DNA of 64,000 nt. Origin: Morinoia aosen. Taxonomy: Eukaryota > Arthropoda > Malacostraca > Amphipoda > Talitridae. Below, in pieces: positions 58,669 through 64,000 of the stretch. The stretch covers positions 62,928,201 to 62,992,200 of the forward strand of contig CM059562.1 of NCBI GenBank assembly GCA_030386875.1, read 5' to 3'. The notes under the pieces were generated by a model that was given only the letters and a program-made list of their open reading frames with translations, was not told the DNA's origin and made no database searches. The stretch's first letter is position 1. Each line of letters opens with the position of its first letter. A program made the position numbers and the translations under genes.

Positions 58669-59780
58669 ATTTAAACAGGTCCAATCACTGGACCGAATAT
58701 GTTAAGAGAAGCTTTTTTGCTTTCCAGAATACGAAAATAATCGGCCAGAAATATTCAGACAACATATATATGTTTATGAAACTCACTGAATATTCTCGAT
58801 TTCATATCATTTAACTTGATTTATATATGGAAAATCAATATTTGATTTACTTTGTGAGGTATTTCTTCTAGCACAAAGTTGTTTTGACGATCTTATTGCC
58901 CCGTGTTTTATAGTTACCCAGTTCACTAGGAAGAGAATGGGTTTTCATGGGCATCGTTTGTGCGATGTAGACGAAGTGGAAAGCAATATGAGAAATTGGA
59001 CGATCGCCTAAATCCTACGAGTTTTTGATGCAGATTGCAACCATGGATATTTGAGAAGTGTTGCCTTGGAGGCACGATTTTGTATTTGAAAGTGGGGAAC
59101 GATTTGAAGAATGCCAGGTGTACAATTGCGATGTCGATAGTGAATATATATACCCGAAGTTTCTTTAAGGTACATCCAGGCTAACGTCTCACACGTTGAT
59201 ATAATTTTAAGGAAGATGATCCTCGGTTTTCTATGCCCCACATGTATGTCATCTAAAGGTGATATTGTTTTCCAAGCTCATATATGAAATATTTTCCCAA
59301 CTAATGCGCAGATCTTCTTGCTGTTATTTCATCTGCAGGCATCGAACGCATTGAAAAGTGCAGCATTTGTTTGTGGTTCTAAAAGCTTGCCACTGTCCAG
59401 TAAAATATCGATCTTAAAAATATGGAAAAATATGAGGTTTTTATTTCAGGAATTGAAAACGTTGAAATGTTCGAATGAACAAGGCTGAAAGTACATCCCA
59501 TAAAAAACAAGGCTGAGTTGATAAGAAGTCAAATTATATTTTCTGAATAATATACTCTAGGATTATATGTATTTTGAAGTATTTTGACTGTGCAGGAATT
59601 TTACTACACAATTGCTGCTATTTCTAAATTGTAAATTGCAAGTGAAACTACACGTTTTTAGTGCTGGAAACATTCGTGATTAGAATAAAATATTTAGAAA
59701 TGATCGTAATATCAGAGTTCAATCCTAGGAAATATGAGATATGATTTCTCAACAAAACTCAATTACAAAATGCCTGAATT
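58669..59780. other. noncoding block
   Basis: Nothing supportable. Confidence 0.5.
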
Positions 59781-59792
59781 TAATGCCGTACC

Positions 59793-59996
59793 ATGCAGGG
59801 TACTGTCGATCTGCCCACGTTCCAGTACAAGAAAGAGACGGCCAAATTCTCAATAGAAAACGCTCATTCCCCTCTAATTACTTGGTCTGCGAGCTCCTTT
59901 CTGCACAAGACCGGGGACATAAATGAAAACGAGTGCTGCAAAGGTTCCCGGCAGTTGAAAAACCGGGCGTCTGTTGTCGCTCAACGTGGGAATTAA
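59793..59996 (+). other. unrecognised 67-codon open frame
   Basis: In a GC-richer island, MQGTVDLPTFQYKKETAKFS through HSPLITWSASSFLHKTGD to SRQLKNRASVV and a stop. Composition is protein-like and ATG-initiated. No relatives recognised and no flanking splice pair. Confidence 0.18.
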
Positions 59997-61800
59997 TCGT
60001 TGAGACAACCATTTGGACCCAGGAATTTGCTGCTCTGCAAAGCGTATAATACCAAATTTAAATGAATGCGTTGCATTTGTTCAAAGCTGTGAGCAGAAAA
60101 TGAAACGTAATACAAACATAAGTGTGTTTTACCGAAGATTGAAAATAGGTAACAATTGAAATAAAGTTCTACTGCAGTTTCATAAATCAACTGTTTCATG
60201 ATTCACATCAGAATAAATTCATTGGCATTCTGTAATGCTCTGCTTTTTAATTAACCGAATACGATTTTAAATACATTAGCGAACAGTGCGACCTTGCTTT
60301 AAGTGTTTTATTTCATCAAAGATTGCATGTTAAAAAAATTGAATTACTGCGCTAATCATTGCACTACATGATGACCTCCACCAGAAGGTCAGTCCAGCCG
60401 GCACAGATCTTTTTATTCCGTTTAAAGATCGCTTGCACTATTGCTACTTTTGAAACAGGCTTCTTATGTTGCCATTTCAGCTTTTCAGTGCATTTATATC
60501 ATAGTAATAGCATTATAATTTACTGATGAGATGTTCGAATACTTTACCTTAACTTCAGCAACTCAGCTGTATGGAATTTTATCAGAGTTCCTAAACCTAG
60601 TGAGATTGCAGGCAGCACGTGACTTTTTTAAAAAAAAGCTCATCCGATCTTCACAAATACGTACTGATTAAACGCCTAAAACAATACTCTAAAGCCAATT
60701 CATGATAAAATCCTGAAAATTTGATAATATTGATGAACAATAACCACCATTCGCTCTCGGCTTTCCTGTATTGGCTTTTCGCTCGAACATCGGATATTGC
60801 GTTTCAAAATTGGATATGCAAGAGAGTTGCTCGATTTTAAACATGTATTTAACATAAATGAAACAATAAAATCGAGTTGATCAATATTAAAGATTATGGT
60901 TATTTACATTTGTTTGGAAGACTGGATAAAAAAATTGTTTTTCCTTATATCAAGGGCTCCAATGACAGATCAAAAAAGGTACGTGATTTACTGTTTAAAA
61001 ACCGGTGTCTTTGATTTCCAACACTACCCTTAGTCAGCGCTTTATGAATTTCCTTAAGGAGCAGTATCAGTGTGGAGCTCTTGTCGCTTGGTGCTTAATA
61101 GGAAGAATTTTTTTTTCGCTCATCACACGGAAAGAGCAACGGTGATCAGCATGAAAAGCTATGCAGCCAAGATGTGCTCGGAATACGCTTAATGAAAATC
61201 GCATCGGTTATTCTTTTTTTGAACTGCTCGCGGTTTTTGTACATGCCTATGCATGCGTGTATTTAGAAGTCTTTTTATAGCCCATGAGTTGTTAGTTTCA
61301 TATTCTTTCGAATAAATAATACCAATTGTGTGTTTTAGCTGCATGACTAAAACTAGCTTACTCTCACAGAGCTGTTTTAAACTAAAAAATTAAATACAGT
61401 TATTGTGAACTGAATAAGATGAAACAATAGATGTTTTTTATGTTCAAGGAAACATTCAAAGTTTCAACTTGCGAACATATTTTTGTCCTGATAAGTTTAG
61501 TATTCCTAGTAAAAATTCTTTAGTAATGATCGTTTCAGATCTTACTAGCCTAACATACGTTACTTTCATCGGTGTTATCAATACTTATAATTACAGACTG
61601 TATACCATGAAATAAAATAAACCAAACAAAAGACTTCCTTTTAAATCTTTTGTACACCATAAAAAAGGTAGCGTAACCTAAGCCTCATGGTATGTAGCTA
61701 GTTAGCAGGCTGCCAATAACATGTGCTCGAGATTTGTCTTCAAAATTGAACCATCGAAATAGGTCAAGGTCGTTTTTCCGTTCTACGCTTCATTAAAGGC
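59997..61800. other. noncoding block
   Basis: Nothing supportable. Confidence 0.5.
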
Positions 61801-61806
61801 AAATAT

Positions 61807-61874
61807 TCACAAGCTCTTGATGCCCTTAAGCATGAAGACGGTGGCTCCCGGCTCCTGACCTCGGCGTACGTAAT
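61807..61874 (-). CDS. orphan C-terminal exon candidate
   Basis: A 68-bp GC-rich island. On the minus strand an acceptor (caaccag) precedes two bases plus 22 codons, YVRRGQEPGATVFMLKGIKS then L and TGA at 61809-61807. The protein-like frame and sharp GC contrast suggest a terminal exon, but the pyrimidine tract is weak, no AATAAA lies close downstream, and no upstream exon was found between here and 64000. Family unknown. Confidence 0.25.
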
Positions 61875-62990
61875 CTGGTTGTTCACATTTCATTAGTGTT
61901 CACATTTGCTCCCAATTGATAGCGGTAGACTGCGATTAAGGTACGTCGAATAGACTTAACTCCGTATTTGAAGCATGCTCATTGAGTGAATCCTTTCTTA
62001 GGGCGAAGGTTTACGACAAGGCTTTGGTGAATAGTTGATGTGGATGAAAGAATCCTGCTACTAGGTCTCATCAAAACAATGAGATAAGCGAAAAGTTTAC
62101 TCATTTTCCTGTTTGCAGCGAAGAGGGGAAAGTCCTTCAATATAGTCATTATTTTCTCCAGAATTCCTGTTGAGTGAAAGTTTTCATCTCTGTAACTGCG
62201 CTTACTGACTTTTGGAAATTTTCTCTTTACTGGAAAACGCGAAAAGGGAATTTTTATTAGCGGAGATATTTACAGACACTTTTTTCAAAAACGTGAAATG
62301 AACAAGCAAAATTACAACAGAAGCCTCTCAATTGTCAAACTAGTAACATGCATTCATTTTTGCTTCTTTAGCTCCATTGAATGAGTGTGAGAATATTTTT
62401 TCTGTAAGCTGTATTATATGGAACAACAGGTTCGCGTTCAGAGCTTGGTTTCATTACAACAGACAAAGCCTTTGTTGATCACACGCAACCCTGAGCCTGC
62501 GCCCTCCCCTTGTAGTTTCTCTGTTTAATTTGATCAACACGAATGTTTTAAATCAAATTCAAACAAACTCAATTGTTCATGTTCATCCCCTGTTCTATAT
62601 GGTTAACCCTTTCCATGGAATTCGTGTAGATTTCATTCATTCTATAAAAACAATGTTGTCTAACAAACTTCACAAAGCAAATGTTTAGCTTCTATAAAAA
62701 CACGTCAAATTACTCCCAAGAGAAGTATGGATAAAATTGAAATCATACACAAAATGAGTAAGATAATAGTTATTTCTAAAAACTCTTTTGAAATACAGAC
62801 TGCATAAGGGAACTGAGGACAATAATATTTTTGTAATTTACACTAGCCCAATGATAATTAATGCAATTTTTAATTAATTCTACCATACTACCATAAACAA
62901 TGAAATGTAAAAACTCCCTGAAAAAATGCCTATGAAAGCGACACACAGCAATTTAGAAATTGTACCTAAAAACCGCCAGTTCTTTCGTTT
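61875..62990. other. noncoding block
   Basis: Nothing supportable. Confidence 0.5.
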
Positions 62991-62999
62991 GCAGAGTTA

Positions 63000-63567
63000 G
63001 AAAGAAGCTGAATGAAAACAATGGAGAAGAATTGGCCACAAACAAGATAAAACAGCACTGTCAGCGCTCTCACTCACTCAGAACACGAACATTCCAGCAA
63101 CAGTGATGGTTTTCGGTGTTGTTGGCAGTAAAAAACACATCATGCCTCCTCAGTTTTTTCGACGGGGCCTTGGTGCAGATGCTTATGTCGAGACACTTCA
63201 AGCCATTGTTAAGCCTTGGATAGACAACATAGTCAATGGAAGGGCCTATGTATGTCTTCCTACAAGATTCGGCTCCATCCCGCAAAGCTCTCAAAACCCA
63301 GGATTAGACACCGAGAATTTTTATGGTCATGTCCCACCTAACTTATGGCCTCCTAACTCACCAGACATTAATCCTTTAGATTATTACTTGTGTGACGTCG
63401 TTGAAAAGGATGTTAATAAGCATCCCCATAACACCAAATCCTCTCTGATGGAAGCAATAGCCCGAGCAATGGAGGACATAAATAAAGACGACCTGATCAA
63501 AGCTTGCAGTCGCTTTCAGACTCGAATTGAGTCGGTGAAAGAAGCCGAAGAAAGAGATATGGAATAG
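63000..63567 (+). pseudogene. mariner-like transposase pseudogene, C-terminal half
   Basis: Degraded frames from about 63000 lead into an open frame with the core fold of a mariner-type transposase: VMVFGVVGSKKHIMPPQFF (63103 on), then ADAYVETLQAIVKPWID. The block that should carry the second catalytic Asp (QDSAPS-type) is out of frame, because of a 4-bp duplication (tatgtatg, 63247-63254). The frame is restored near 63305, giving ENFYGHVPPNLWPPNSPDI, NPLDYYL around the third acidic residue and NKHPHNTKSSLMEAIARAM to a normal-looking C-terminus. The frame stays open but lacks the catalytic block, so it is inactive. DDxD type, distinct from the copies at 17 and 28 kb. Confidence 0.88.
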
Positions 63568-64000
63568 AACGTAGGTTAATATTATGTTTGTTAATATTAT
63601 TATTTATGTTTTATTACAAGAAATTGTAAGTTTCAACGATTAACAGTTTCATTTTCTGTTTTTTAAAATTACGTAAGGTGTCTGAGGACACCTTACGCAC
63701 TCTGTATTCTGACAAAATGTATCTTAGACACTCTACATCCAATTACAATACATCCAAAGTGTGATGAGTAATATTACAGAACGATTGATTAATCACTCAG
63801 AAGGAGGACCGTATGCGATGATTTCAGGATAATTCTTAAAACTGTGGAAGGACTCTAAAATGCGGAGATTAACAGTGTTGCAGAAGGAATACAAGAAAAG
63901 GAAATTGTTGCTTCCAACTGGTTAAAATTGTTGCAGCAGAGAGATGAATTTCATCGTTTCGTGAGGGAATGAGCTGATTTCGCTGAGCTGCGCTCATCGT
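63568..64000. other. 3' flank of mariner-like element
   Basis: AT-rich after the transposase stop, holding the hairpin at 63672-63697. Beyond it no further feature was recognised before the window ends. Confidence 0.5.
63672..63697. repeat. perfect 11-bp hairpin after transposase
   Basis: cgtaaggtgtc (63672-63682) and gacaccttacg (63687-63697) with a 4-base loop tgag, about 105 bases after the transposase stop. It may be part of the element's terminal inverted repeat region. Confidence 0.85.

Overview
This is a window of an AT-rich animal nuclear genome, most likely an insect or other arthropod. The evidence is roughly two-thirds A+T by eye, multi-kilobase introns with GT/AG borders, decayed Tc1/mariner transposase pseudogenes of types common in insects, and a TTAGG-like stretch. 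There are no operons, no long open frames and no bacterial-style gene packing. Nearly all open frames are short chance frames in AT-rich DNA.

The one gene I can read with confidence lies on the minus strand between 50535 and 35875. Five small GC-rich exons, 3.1 to 3.9 kb apart, join in compatible phases. They encode the C-terminal 223 or so residues of a single-pass membrane protein: two six-cysteine EGF-like domains (one per exon), a Pro-rich stalk plus transmembrane helix, a Cys/Arg-rich juxtamembrane exon, and a last exon ending in ELPLIK and a stop, with AATAAA about 125 bases further on. Its 5' part lies beyond 50535 or outside the window. I do not recognise the exact family member.

Left part (1 to 35 kb, downstream of that gene): repeat-rich, mostly featureless DNA. 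It holds an inverted duplication encoding a hydrophobic N-terminus (4404-4893), two short motifs resembling the hammerhead-like core found in Penelope-type elements (4807, 21913), paired dispersed repeats, a tandem 118-bp duplication, four decayed DDE transposases (17.3, 22.7, 26.6-27.6 and 28.4 kb), a 14-bp minisatellite bracketed by hairpins (27.63-28.06 kb), and two orphan exon-like islands (15.1 and 24.8 kb).

Middle part (35.7 to 50.5 kb): the EGF/TM gene. Three of its five exons have a degenerate tandem repeat directly upstream (in gene sense) of the splice acceptor. One intron holds a second copy of a ~620-bp dispersed repeat also present at 20.9 kb.

Right part (50.9 to 64 kb): no further exon of that gene is recognisable. 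There is a candidate tiny gene end on the minus strand (56.66-56.97 kb) in which a (CT)n microsatellite serves as polypyrimidine tract, an orphan GC-rich terminal-exon candidate at 61.8 kb, and a mariner-like transposase pseudogene with compensating frameshifts at 63.0-63.6 kb followed by a perfect 11-bp hairpin.

No rRNA, intact tRNA, CRISPR array or viral gene was seen. The strongest leads are the exon-adjacent minisatellites, the hairpin-bracketed minisatellite that is open in three frames, the inverted signal-anchor duplication and the unidentified EGF/TM gene itself.
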